Positions 1-6,945 of a DNA stretch of 8,815 bases are shown here, piece after piece. Source of the stretch: Bacteroidota bacterium (GTDB taxonomy: Bacteria; Bacteroidota; Bacteroidia; Bacteroidales; Paludibacteraceae); the NCBI GenBank assembly GCA_022709605.1, contig JAKLIM010000139.1:1-8815 (forward strand), in the 5' to 3' direction. How positions within the stretch are numbered: position 1 is the first letter of the stretch; each line of letters begins with the position of its first letter. Made by a program: the position numbers and the translations under genes. The notes under the pieces are model-generated. The model was given only the letters and a program-made list of their open reading frames with translations. It ran no database searches and was not told where the DNA came from.

Positions 1-87
1 AACGGACAATGATAAGTGATTTTTTCTAAATATATTTTTAAATGCTTCATCTCTGATTTTTCTATTCAGGTGCTTGTTTTTCTCATT

Positions 88-122
88 GGTCAGTTTTTAT
101 TTTTTACAAATAAAGGCTGACC
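88..122 (+). terminator. Strong hairpin, probable terminator of an upstream gene
   Basis: Arms 88-102 and 108-122 pair over 15 bp around the 5-nt loop TTTAC. The base is GGTCAG/CTGACC, followed by two T-G wobbles and an A/T-rich upper stem. The sequence after it is T-rich (TTACTTTTGTTTTTG), as expected for intrinsic termination. Stop codons occur in all three + frames within the first 29 bases, so an upstream gene could end just inside or before the window. The hairpin also overlaps the place where the -33 element of the next promoter should lie, so a regulatory role at that promoter is an alternative. Confidence 0.55.
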
Positions 123-131
123 TTACTTTTG
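101..131 (+). promoter_or_regulatory. Candidate Bacteroidota promoter of the TonB-dependent receptor
   Basis: TACTTTTG at 124-131 matches the Bacteroidota -7 consensus TAnnTTTG. About 19 bases upstream lies a T-run (101-104) in place of the TTTG -33 element, so the upstream half is weak. Transcription would begin near 137, leaving a short AT-rich leader of about 24 bases before the ATG at 161. An A-rich stretch (AAAAAAGAAA) precedes that ATG instead of a clear Shine-Dalgarno, which is normal for the phylum. Confidence 0.45.
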
Positions 132-160
132 TTTTTGTAAATCAATAAAAAAGAAATTTT

Positions 161-2542
161 ATGAAACCAAAAGGTGTAGTTTTAATAATTATTGCATTCT
201 TTGCATTAAGTGTTTTTGCCCAAAACAAAGGTCAAACCATTCGAGGCACAGTTGTCGATGCTTTTACAGGTAGTCCGGTGATTGGTGTCAACGTGGTAAT
301 TTCGGAAACAAATCCGCTAATTGGTGCTTCAACCGATGTAAATGGCGAATTTGAAATTAATAACATCCAACCCGGACGTTGGTCGTTTGTTGCTTCCATT
401 CTTGGTTATAAGCCACAATCTTTTTCTAATGTAATGGTTATTTCGGGAAAAGAAACCACATTGAATTTTAAATTGGAAGAAAAAGTTACTACGCTAAACG
501 ATGTAGTGGTGAAGGCAACCCACTCGAAAGTAAAACCCATCAATGAGATGGCTCTGATTAGTACCCGCTCGTTTAGTGTGGAAGAAACCGAACGTTTTGC
601 CGGCAGTTTAGGCGATCCTGCTCGTATGGTTGCCAACTTTGCAGGCGTGGTGGTGGGAAACGATGCCCGTAACGACATTGTAATTCGTGGAAACTCACCT
701 ATGGGTTTACTATGGCGCATCGAAGGTGTGGACGTTCCCAACCCGAATCACTTTGGTTCTCAGGGATCTACCGGTGGACCTGTAAGTATGCTTAATAATA
801 ATTTGTTAGCCAATTCCGATTTTATGACCAGTGCATTTCCGGCTGAATATGGAAATGCCATGTCGGGTGTTTTCGACCTGAATTTACGAAACGGCAACAA
901 GGAAAAATTTGAATTTACGGGTCAGGTTGGTTTTAATGGTTTCGAAGCGGCTATCGAAGGGCCCATCAAATCAGGAAAATTTATCAGAAACGGTTCATTT
1001 ATTGTGGATTATCGTTATTCTACTATGGATTTGGTAAGCAAAATGGGCATGGATATGGGAACCGGAACAGCCATTCCCGAGTATCAGGATTTGTCGGTTA
1101 TTGTGGATTTACCAACCAGCAAAATCGGTCGGTTTAAATTTGTAGGCCTGTTTGGTAAAAGCTTTATCAGCATGGGACGCAATTTCAATATCGACGAAAC
1201 TACTTCGCACAATCAGATTGGTTACGCCACCGATTTTGGTGCCGGACTAAATGTGGCACTTCTGACACACACGCTGATGTTGGGCGAAAATACCAAACTT
1301 AAAACCTCAATCTCGTATCAGAACTCCAGTTCAACAACCCAAAACGACACCATTGATTATGTAAACAAAAACTTTTTTGAGAACTATGCAGGAAAGTTGA
1401 ACGAAGATAAAATGACCGCTTCCATACAGTTGAAACACAAGTTTAGTGCCCGTAACAATATGACGGTTGGTTTTTCGGTCAATCGGTTTATAACTACTTT
1501 CAACGATTCGGCATGGGTAAAAGCCTGGTCGAAAAGAGTTACGCTCACCGATGTCGACAACGAACCTTCCACTTTGTACAAGGCCTATGTAAACTGGCAA
1601 CACAAATTTTCCGATGTGCTTACGATGAATTCAGGATTGCATTATCAAATTTACGATTTGAATAACGAAAGCGCTTTGGAGCCACGCCTTGGATTGCAAT
1701 GGCAAGCTACCGACAATCAAACATTTAGTATGGGCTATGGTTTACACAGTCAGATTCAGCCACGTACCGTTTATTTCGATAAAGATTACAACGAGTTTAC
1801 CGGAATTTATACCGAAAACAACCATCATGTAAAATTTACACGTTCCAATCATTTTGTGTTGGGCTATAATTGGAATATTGCTAAAAACTTCCGCATAAAA
1901 TCCGAAGCCTATTATCAGGGCATTTACAATGCACCGGTTTCCAAAGTTGATGGTAGTTTTTCGATGCTTAATGCCGGCAGCGGTTATTTTATTGCCGAAC
2001 CCGACAGTCTTTTAAATACAGGCACAGGTCGTAATTATGGTGTGGAACTAACCATCGAAAAATTCCTGAGCGATGGCTATTATGCCCTGATGACAGTTTC
2101 GCTGTACGATTCGAAATACAAAGGCTACGACAATGTTTGGCGCAATACGGCTTTCAATTCTAACTTTGCCATTAATTTACTGGCCGGTTACGAAATTAAA
2201 ATTGGCAAAAAGAATTATTTGACCCTCGATACCCGCACGGTTTGGTCGGGCGGTATGCGTTACATTCCTATCGATTTGGTAGCGTCCATAGCCAGGCAGG
2301 AACAGGTTTTCGATAACTCACGCACTTATAATGATAAATACAAAGACTATTTCCGCACCGATTTCCGAATTGGTTTTAAACAAAATTTTGGAAAAGTATC
2401 GCAGGAATGGGGCGTGGATTTGCAAAACATTACGGGTCATAAAAACCTGTATTCCGAACAATACAACAATCAATTGAAAGAGATAACAACTATTTATCAG
2501 CAAGCATTTATGCCAATGATGCTGTATCGCATTAATTTTTAA
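161..2542 (+). CDS. TonB-dependent outer-membrane receptor with carboxypeptidase-regulatory-like domain
   Basis: This is a 793-residue outer-membrane receptor that would import an unidentified ligand using TonB/ExbBD energy. Residues 1-20 form a signal peptide with a cleavage site after SVFA, before QNKGQ. Residues about 25-108 are a beta-sandwich of the carboxypeptidase-regulatory-like type (TIRGTVVDAFTGSPVIGVNV, then GEFEINNIQPG). A plug domain follows at about 110-245, with VVVKATHS near its start and the typical IRGNSP at 175-180. The rest is a beta-barrel ending in an aromatic residue (MLYRINF), the usual outer-membrane assembly signal. It is shorter than SusC-type receptors and no SusD-like partner is nearby, so a glycan-uptake locus is not supported. 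The substrate cannot be read from the sequence. The two-component genes that follow 39 bases later may control it or be co-transcribed with it. The gene is intact with no frameshift. Confidence 0.93.
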   Translation: MKPKGVVLIIIAFFALSVFAQNKGQTIRGTVVDAFTGSPVIGVNVVISETNPLIGASTDVNGEFEINNIQPGRWSFVASILGYKPQSFSNVMVISGKETTLNFKLEEKVTTLNDVVVKATHSKVKPINEMALISTRSFSVEETERFAGSLGDPARMVANFAGVVVGNDARNDIVIRGNSPMGLLWRIEGVDVPNPNHFGSQGSTGGPVSMLNNNLLANSDFMTSAFPAEYGNAMSGVFDLNLRNGNKEKFEFTGQVGFNGFEAAIEGPIKSGKFIRNGSFIVDYRYSTMDLVSKMGMDMGTGTAIPEYQDLSVIVDLPTSKIGRFKFVGLFGKSFISMGRNFNIDETTSHNQIGYATDFGAGLNVALLTHTLMLGENTKLKTSISYQNSSSTTQNDTIDYVNKNFFENYAGKLNEDKMTASIQLKHKFSARNNMTVGFSVNRFITTFNDSAWVKAWSKRVTLTDVDNEPSTLYKAYVNWQHKFSDVLTMNSGLHYQIYDLNNESALEPRLGLQWQATDNQTFSMGYGLHSQIQPRTVYFDKDYNEFTGIYTENNHHVKFTRSNHFVLGYNWNIAKNFRIKSEAYYQGIYNAPVSKVDGSFSMLNAGSGYFIAEPDSLLNTGTGRNYGVELTIEKFLSDGYYALMTVSLYDSKYKGYDNVWRNTAFNSNFAINLLAGYEIKIGKKNYLTLDTRTVWSGGMRYIPIDLVASIARQEQVFDNSRTYNDKYKDYFRTDFRIGFKQNFGKVSQEWGVDLQNITGHKNLYSEQYNNQLKEITTIYQQAFMPMMLYRINF

Positions 2543-2552
2543 ATAATTGAAT

Positions 2553-2560
2553 TATATTTG
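2553..2560 (+). promoter_or_regulatory. Candidate internal promoter -7 element before the kinase gene
   Basis: TATATTTG matches TAnnTTTG exactly and lies 21 bases before the ATG at 2582. No good TTTG is found at the expected -33 distance (around 2529-2533), so it may be weak or coincidental. If real, it lets the kinase-to-regulator operon be transcribed without the receptor gene. It also excludes the TTG at 2558 as a start, because that codon would lie inside the promoter. Confidence 0.35.
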
Positions 2561-2581
2561 TCGGTAAAAAACAAAACAATA

Positions 2582-3610
2582 ATGATTTTTGATAAAGAAA
2601 AATTCGGTTGGTTCTATTCCAAATGGTACATTTTAGCTCTATGGATAGTTAGCATTTCTTTAGTGATCGGAATAATATTCAGCCTCTTCAGCGGGAAAGA
2701 AGTAAGTCTAATCAATATTTTGCTACCAACCATTTTAAATACAGCATTTCTTTGGGGTGGTAGTATGACTATTGTCGCTTTTAGCTGGAAAACATTTCCA
2801 TGGGAGCTTTATCCTGCTAAACACATACTTGTAGAAGCGATTTTGATTATATTGTTGTTACTTGTTTTTATTATTGGTATGGGTTTTCTTTTTTCGTACA
2901 CTGAAAATATGTGTTTTAAGGATGCATTAAAACAGAACTCTTCGGATATATTATTCACAATATTAATCACTTTTCTGATTGTAACCATTCACGAAGCCAT
3001 TTTCTTTTATCGCCAGTGGAAACTAAATTTCTCCAAATCGGTTAAACTTGAAAAAGACAACCTCGAAGCACGTTACAATGCACTGAAAGCGCAGGTAAAT
3101 CCACATTTCCTGTTCAACAGTCTGAATAGTTTAATCAGTTTGCTCGACAACAATCCCAAAGCCGAGAAATATGTACAGGATTTATCGGAATATCTTCGGT
3201 ATGTGTTACTGAGCAATACAAAAGAAGAAGTGCCGTTAAGCGAAGAAATTGAAAATCTGGAAAAATTCTTCCATTTACAGCAGCTTCGGTTCAACGAAAA
3301 TCTACATGTAGACATCAATATCCAACCTTCGTCGCTGTCTAAACAGATTCCAACGCTGGCTTTACAAATGTTGGTGGATAATTGCATTAAACACAATGTT
3401 ATATCTTCGAAATATCCTTTGAATATTTGGATTTTTGATGATCAAAAAACGATTACCGTGAAAAACAATTTTCAGCCCAAACAAAATAAGGAATCTACCG
3501 GACAAGGTTTGAAAAACATTGAAGGAAGGTATCGGTTTATAGGTGGTGACTCAATAAAAGTTGAGTCTGACGAAAAATATTTTTCAGTAACAATACCGTT
3601 GATAAAATGA
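2582..3610 (+). CDS. LytS/YehU-type membrane sensor histidine kinase
   Basis: A 342-residue sensor kinase of the family with the His_kinase (LytS-like) domain, expected to sit in the inner membrane and phosphorylate a LytTR regulator. Four hydrophobic segments lie near residues 14-36, 43-67, 81-104 and 123-142. There is no recognisable extracytoplasmic sensing domain, so the signal is probably sensed in the membrane or through a partner. A charged helical linker leads to the phospho-acceptor motif QVNPHFLFNSLN with His175. The ATP-binding part has the N-box DNCIKHN (266-272) and a late G-box GQGL (307-310); a classical DxGxG box is absent, as is common in Bacteroidota members. I chose the ATG at 2582. 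An in-frame TTG at 2558 would add eight residues but falls inside a promoter-like element. The stop overlaps the next start in ATGA (3607-3610), implying translational coupling. The partner is most likely the LytTR regulator at 5865, three genes downstream. Confidence 0.93.
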   Translation: MIFDKEKFGWFYSKWYILALWIVSISLVIGIIFSLFSGKEVSLINILLPTILNTAFLWGGSMTIVAFSWKTFPWELYPAKHILVEAILIILLLLVFIIGMGFLFSYTENMCFKDALKQNSSDILFTILITFLIVTIHEAIFFYRQWKLNFSKSVKLEKDNLEARYNALKAQVNPHFLFNSLNSLISLLDNNPKAEKYVQDLSEYLRYVLLSNTKEEVPLSEEIENLEKFFHLQQLRFNENLHVDINIQPSSLSKQIPTLALQMLVDNCIKHNVISSKYPLNIWIFDDQKTITVKNNFQPKQNKESTGQGLKNIEGRYRFIGGDSIKVESDEKYFSVTIPLIK

Positions 3611-4164
3611 AAAAAATAACAATCTTAAATGGCGATATTCATCCCGAAAAAAAAATTTTTTCGGAGTATATACATCAGGTTGAAGAAAAATTAATGTCCG
3701 AAAAGCTTGAAGTTCACGTGTTTAATATTAATAGTATGAACTTGTTTTATTGCAAAGGCTGCTGGAGTTGTTGGTGGAAAACTCCCGGGAAATGTGATAT
3801 TCAGGACGATGGTTCTCAAATTTTTCAATCAGTAATCAACTCCGATTTTATCATTTTTGCATCGCCACTTATTGCCGGATTCACAAGTTCTGCTCTTAAA
3901 AAAATTACGGACAGATTTGTTTGCTTGTTGCATCCTTATATCCAAATAAAAAACGGCGAAAATCATCATCAAAAACGATATGAGAAGTACCCCGATTTTG
4001 GACTGATTCTCGAACAAGAAGCTGATACTGACGAGGAAGACATTGAAATAGTTAAGAATATTTACGGACGATTGTCATTGAATTTTCACAATAATATGCG
4101 CTTTTGCCATTTTACCGAATCAAATAAACCAGAAGAAATTGCACATGAAATTAGCCATTATTAA
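3607..4164 (+). CDS. Flavodoxin-fold protein with four-cysteine cluster (Isf-like / FMN reductase family)
   Basis: A 185-residue cytoplasmic protein of the flavodoxin / NADPH-dependent FMN reductase superfamily. The N-terminal strand and loop (ITILNGD at 4-10) are where FMN phosphate binding is expected. Residues 49-63 carry C-K-G-C-W-S-C followed by PGKC, spacing C-X2-C-X2-C-X7-C. This recalls the compact cysteine motif of iron-sulfur flavoproteins, which binds a 4Fe-4S cluster. Then come the flavin-loop-like SDFIIFASPLIAGFTSSALKK segment and a histidine-rich HHQKRYEKYP motif (120-129) that I recall as typical of this subfamily. Whether the cysteines bind metal here is inference. The gene starts within the kinase stop codon and its 3' end overlaps the next gene by 20 bp, so the products are probably made together. 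Its natural electron donor and substrate are unknown. Confidence 0.85.
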   Translation: MKKITILNGDIHPEKKIFSEYIHQVEEKLMSEKLEVHVFNINSMNLFYCKGCWSCWWKTPGKCDIQDDGSQIFQSVINSDFIIFASPLIAGFTSSALKKITDRFVCLLHPYIQIKNGENHHQKRYEKYPDFGLILEQEADTDEEDIEIVKNIYGRLSLNFHNNMRFCHFTESNKPEEIAHEISHY

Positions 4165-4801
4165 CGGTTCGCCACGGTACAAAAACAGTAATTCTACGCT
4201 TTTAATGGATCAATTTTTGAAAGGATTTTCATCTAAATCAGAAATTGCTCAATCCTATTTAGTTGGAACTGAAAACAAGAAAAAAGCGCTTGCCGATTTT
4301 GTGGAGTCGGATACTGTGTTGATAATCTTTCCATTATACACCGACTGTAAGCCCGGAATAGTGAAAGAGTTTTTTGAATCTTTGCTTGGCGTTGAAAATT
4401 CCGTACAAAAAAGAGTTGGATTTATTGTACAATCAGGTTTTCCGGAATCCATACATTCGGAAGCTCTAGAACGTTATTTGCAGAAGTTGACCAAAAGACT
4501 CGGACACATTTATTTGGGCACAGTAATAAAAGGTGGGGTAGAAGGTATCAAAATTATGCCTCCCGGAATGACAAAAAAGCTTTTCGGACAATTTGAAAAA
4601 CTTGGAAGTTATTTTGCTGAATTTCAGAATTTTGATCCGAAAATTATGAAACAACTTCGTACGCCATACAAATTAAGTGCTTCAAGAATTTTTTTCTTCA
4701 ATCTCATAAGCAAAACCGGCCTCACAAATTTTTATTGGGATATGAACCTCAAAAAAAATAATGCTTTTGAACAGCGTTTTGATAAACCTTTTTCAGTATA
4801 A
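4145..4801 (+). CDS. NAD(P)H-dependent FMN reductase-like flavodoxin-fold oxidoreductase
   Basis: A 218-residue cytoplasmic flavoprotein. The N-terminus MKLAIINGSPR followed by NSNS is the phosphate-binding loop of the NADPH-dependent FMN reductase family. VLIIFPLYTDCKPGIVKEFF is the flavin-contacting strand-loop region, and a GFIVQSGFPE strand and a GGVEGIKIMPP segment follow. It lacks the cysteine cluster of its upstream neighbour. The conserved-looking C-terminal tail (TNFYWDMNLKKNNAFEQRFDKPF) suggests a specific subfamily rather than a generic azoreductase. The ATG at 4145 starts exactly at the MKLAIINGSP core; an in-frame TTG two codons earlier adds nothing. It overlaps the previous gene by 20 bp and ends 10 bp before the next. 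The tandem, overlapping arrangement suggests that the two flavoproteins form a redox pair or complex. The substrate is unknown. Confidence 0.86.
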   Translation: MKLAIINGSPRYKNSNSTLLMDQFLKGFSSKSEIAQSYLVGTENKKKALADFVESDTVLIIFPLYTDCKPGIVKEFFESLLGVENSVQKRVGFIVQSGFPESIHSEALERYLQKLTKRLGHIYLGTVIKGGVEGIKIMPPGMTKKLFGQFEKLGSYFAEFQNFDPKIMKQLRTPYKLSASRIFFFNLISKTGLTNFYWDMNLKKNNAFEQRFDKPFSV

Positions 4802-4811
4802 AATTATAGAA

Positions 4812-5846
4812 ATGAACACAAAAAACCTACAACAAATAATTGATAAAACGGTTGATAACAAGTCAGTTTTTGGTGCAATATTAACCATTGAAAAAGGCAA
4901 CGAACGCTGGACTGGTTCGGCTGGTAATTTAACCAACGATCAACCTTATTTTATTGCCAATACTACTAAACTTTACATTACAGCGCTAATTCTGAATCTG
5001 CGAACCAAAGGAAAATTGTCGCTCGACGATAAAATATCGAAATATTTATCGCCTGAAATAATGCACAAATTGCATTATTTTAAAAATGTTGATTATTCTG
5101 AAAGTCTAACTATCAGCAATTTATTGGCTCACACTTCCGGTTTGCCCGATTATTTCGAAGATAAAGGTGCGGATGGAAAAAGCCTTTTGCAACAATTGCA
5201 GGAAGGAACCGACCAAAGCTGGACTTTTGAACAAACGGTGGAAATGTCGAAAAAAATGACTCCGAAATTTGCACCTAATACCAAAGGAAAGGCACATTAT
5301 TCGGATACGAATTTTCAATTATTGGGTAAAATTATTGAAAGTATCCACGGGAAAAATATTGGTGTCGTGATGCATGAAGCTATTTTTCAGCCCCTTGCAT
5401 TGATGCAAACTTATCTGTATTCGAGTTCTGATGATAAAACACCGGCTTTAATGTACTTCAAAAATAAACCCCTGGATATTTGCAAAGCCATGACTTCATT
5501 TGGTGCTGATGGTGGAATTGTATCGACTTCGGAAGAAACAATGGTTTTTCTGAAAGCATTTTTCAACGGGCATTTTTTCCCCGAAAGTGACTTGTCGGAA
5601 CTTTACAAATGGAATCGCGTGATGTTTCCGCTGGAATATGGCGTGGGTATTATGAAGTTTCAGCTTCCGGCCATATTCACCATGTTCCGAAAAATGCCCG
5701 TTTTTGTTGGTCACTCAGGTTTGTCGGGTGCTTTTGCTTATTATGTCCCCGAAAAGGATGTGTATTTGGCTGGAACTGTAAATCAAATCAATAATCCGGG
5801 AACTTCGTATAAAATGCTGATAAAGATTGTAAATAGTTTTAAATAA
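4812..5846 (+). CDS. Cytoplasmic beta-lactamase/S12-fold serine hydrolase with Ser-to-Asn at the nucleophile position
   Basis: A 344-residue protein of the beta-lactamase-related (class C / DD-peptidase-like) family. The normal SxxK motif is here N-T-T-K (Asn50 to Lys53, AAT codon at 4959-4961) in the context FIANTTKLYITALIL, so the residue that should be the nucleophile is asparagine. The other landmarks remain: LLAHTSGLPDYF, HYSDTNFQLLG (Tyr163, with Asp165 where YxN enzymes have Asn), and GHSGLSGA (His301 to Gly303, the KTG equivalent). It may therefore be a catalytically dead, ligand-binding member, or one using altered chemistry. I start it at 4812, where homology-like sequence begins (MNTKNLQQIID), 10 bp after the previous stop. 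The upstream ATG at 4761 would add 17 non-family-like residues and overlap the previous gene by 41 bp. No signal peptide is seen, so it should be cytoplasmic, unlike classical penicillin-interacting relatives. Confidence 0.9.
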   Translation: MNTKNLQQIIDKTVDNKSVFGAILTIEKGNERWTGSAGNLTNDQPYFIANTTKLYITALILNLRTKGKLSLDDKISKYLSPEIMHKLHYFKNVDYSESLTISNLLAHTSGLPDYFEDKGADGKSLLQQLQEGTDQSWTFEQTVEMSKKMTPKFAPNTKGKAHYSDTNFQLLGKIIESIHGKNIGVVMHEAIFQPLALMQTYLYSSSDDKTPALMYFKNKPLDICKAMTSFGADGGIVSTSEETMVFLKAFFNGHFFPESDLSELYKWNRVMFPLEYGVGIMKFQLPAIFTMFRKMPVFVGHSGLSGAFAYYVPEKDVYLAGTVNQINNPGTSYKMLIKIVNSFK

Positions 5847-5864
5847 GCCTATTGTGGGAATATT

Positions 5865-6623
5865 ATGATTAAAGTACTAATTATCGAAGACGAGCAACCT
5901 GCCGCCAAACGACTGGAAAGAATGTTGCTCGATATTTCTAGCGATTTTGAAATCATTGAACGTTGCGACAGCATTGAATCGAGTGTTCAGTATCTCAAAA
6001 CAGGGATTATGCCCGATTTGGTTCTGCTCGACATTCAGTTGGGTGATGGACTGAGTTTCGAAATTTTCAAACAAGTGGAAATTTCATGTCCGGTTATTTT
6101 CACCACTGCTTTCGACGAATTTGCGATTAAAGCTTTTGAATTAAACAGCATCGATTATTTGCTTAAACCAATTAATCACGACAAGTTAGAAAAAAGCATA
6201 GCCAAATTCAGAAAAATCAATCAACAAACGGTTCAGAACGATTGGAAAGTGCTGACTTCGCTCCTCGAGAAAGAAAAGCGGGAATACAAACAACGTTTTT
6301 TGGTGAATGTAGGCGAACATTTACATTCAGTACAAACTCAGGACATTGCGTATTTTTATTCCATCGAAAAGTCAAGCTTTTTGGTTGCAAAAAACGGGAA
6401 AAGTTACGCCCTCGATTTGTCGCTCGATAAGTTGGAAACCGTACTTTCACCAACCGATTTTTTTAGAATAAGTCGGCAATATTTAATAGCATTCAGTGCC
6501 ATTAAAAAAATTTCTATTCTATCGAAAAGCCGTATAAAATTACTGCTCGAACCAGCTCCAACGAATGAAATACTTGTAAGCACAGCTCGTACACACGATT
6601 TTAGAGAGTGGTTGGACCGGTGA
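5865..6623 (+). CDS. LytTR-family DNA-binding response regulator
   Basis: A 252-residue response regulator, normal length for the LytR/AlgR family. The receiver domain spans about 1-120: acidic pair Glu8/Asp9 (IIEDE), phospho-acceptor Asp56 in LVLLDIQLGDG, Thr80/Thr81 in IFTTAFDEFA, and Lys101 in YLLKPINH. A linker is followed by a LytTR DNA-binding domain at about 143-250, with the typical RFLVNVGEHLHSV strand, a central IAYFYSIEKSSFLV and the FFRISRQYLI motif. The domain should bind direct-repeat DNA sites upstream of its targets. The ATG at 5865 is 18 bp after the previous stop. It is the last gene of the run, separated from its likely kinase partner at 2582-3610 by three enzyme-like genes. 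The stop TGA is followed in frame by TAA. Plausible targets are the operon itself, the receptor gene at 161 or the hydrolase gene at 6946. Confidence 0.95.
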   Translation: MIKVLIIEDEQPAAKRLERMLLDISSDFEIIERCDSIESSVQYLKTGIMPDLVLLDIQLGDGLSFEIFKQVEISCPVIFTTAFDEFAIKAFELNSIDYLLKPINHDKLEKSIAKFRKINQQTVQNDWKVLTSLLEKEKREYKQRFLVNVGEHLHSVQTQDIAYFYSIEKSSFLVAKNGKSYALDLSLDKLETVLSPTDFFRISRQYLIAFSAIKKISILSKSRIKLLLEPAPTNEILVSTARTHDFREWLDR

Positions 6624-6801
6624 TAATGCAAAATTGTAACCACATTAATGAATAGTTTAATGCTCTCAACTATATCTTTAAAAAGGAATTTTAGTACAAT
6701 CCGATTGCTGGAATTATCGTAATTTTTAATTCAGCCGAAATCAAACTCAACTTCCATTTTAAGTCATTTAAACTCCCAAAAAAGCAATTCGCGATGAATT
6801 A
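6624..6801. other. Intergenic stretch without a gene; only weak structures
   Basis: No coding region is supported between the regulator stop and the promoter at 6802. Three small inverted repeats are visible: ATAGTT/AACTAT (6652-6657 and 6668-6673), AATTA-TCG-TAATT (6712-6724) followed by a short T-run, and AATTC-GCGAT-GAATT (6786-6800) directly upstream of the -33 element. The first two are short and AT-rich, so at best a weak terminator for the regulator operon. The third is placed where an operator could lie, but five-base arms are easily due to chance. Confidence 0.4.
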
Positions 6802-6833
6802 TTTGTGAGAAAACTTCAACAATATTATTTTTG
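6802..6833 (+). promoter_or_regulatory. Near-consensus Bacteroidota promoter for the exported hydrolase
   Basis: TTTG at 6802-6805 and TATTTTTG at 6826-6833 match both halves of TTTG-N19..21-TAnnTTTG, with a 20-base spacer. This is the best promoter in the window. Transcription would start near 6838-6841, giving a leader of about 105 bases before the ATG at 6946. The in-frame ATG at 6838 lies at or before the expected transcription start, so it is not the likely initiation codon. Confidence 0.7.
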
Positions 6834-6903
6834 TTAAATGAAAATGGAATCAAAATCGGACTTAATTCTAAAGCTCTTAAGTTGTAATTTAAAATTTTTA
6901 TTC

Positions 6904-6934
6904 ATTTTCAAAAAATTAAATATTTTCAAAAAAT
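6904..6934 (+). repeat. Two exact 13-bp direct repeats in the leader of the exported hydrolase
   Basis: ATTTTCAAAAAAT occurs at 6904-6916 and again at 6922-6934, with an 18-bp period, 12 to 42 bases before the ATG at 6946. The copies lie in the putative 5' leader. They could bind a protein, form an accessible A-rich initiation region, or be a local duplication in AT-rich DNA. Confidence 0.6.
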
Positions 6935-6945
6935 CTGATATTGCA

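Noticed and set aside
406..741. Long open frame on the - strand inside the receptor gene
   Set aside because: It lies wholly within a convincing TonB-dependent receptor, has no family-like motifs and no promoter; it is a shadow of the + strand codon pattern. The same applies to the other - strand frames, including 1331-1603, 3073-3396, 6404-6643 and 7406-7699.
161..2542. SusC/SusD-type glycan utilisation locus
   Set aside because: The receptor is about 200 residues shorter than SusC-type proteins, and no SusD-like lipoprotein or glycoside hydrolase is present.
4761..4811. Extended N-terminus of the cytoplasmic hydrolase homologue from the ATG at 4761
   Set aside because: It would overlap the previous gene by 41 bp and add residues without resemblance to the family; the ATG at 4812 has normal operon spacing.
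5301..5307. YSD in place of YSN as a second catalytic loss in the cytoplasmic hydrolase
   Set aside because: As I recall, YSDTN(F/Y)QLLG is the usual form in this branch of the family, so the Asp is probably not degeneration; only the Ser-to-Asn change is unusual.
6838..6945. Extended N-terminus of the exported hydrolase from the ATG at 6838
   Set aside because: The added residues are Lys/Phe/Ile-rich translation of an AT-rich leader, they would bury the signal peptide, and the best promoter puts the transcription start at about this position.
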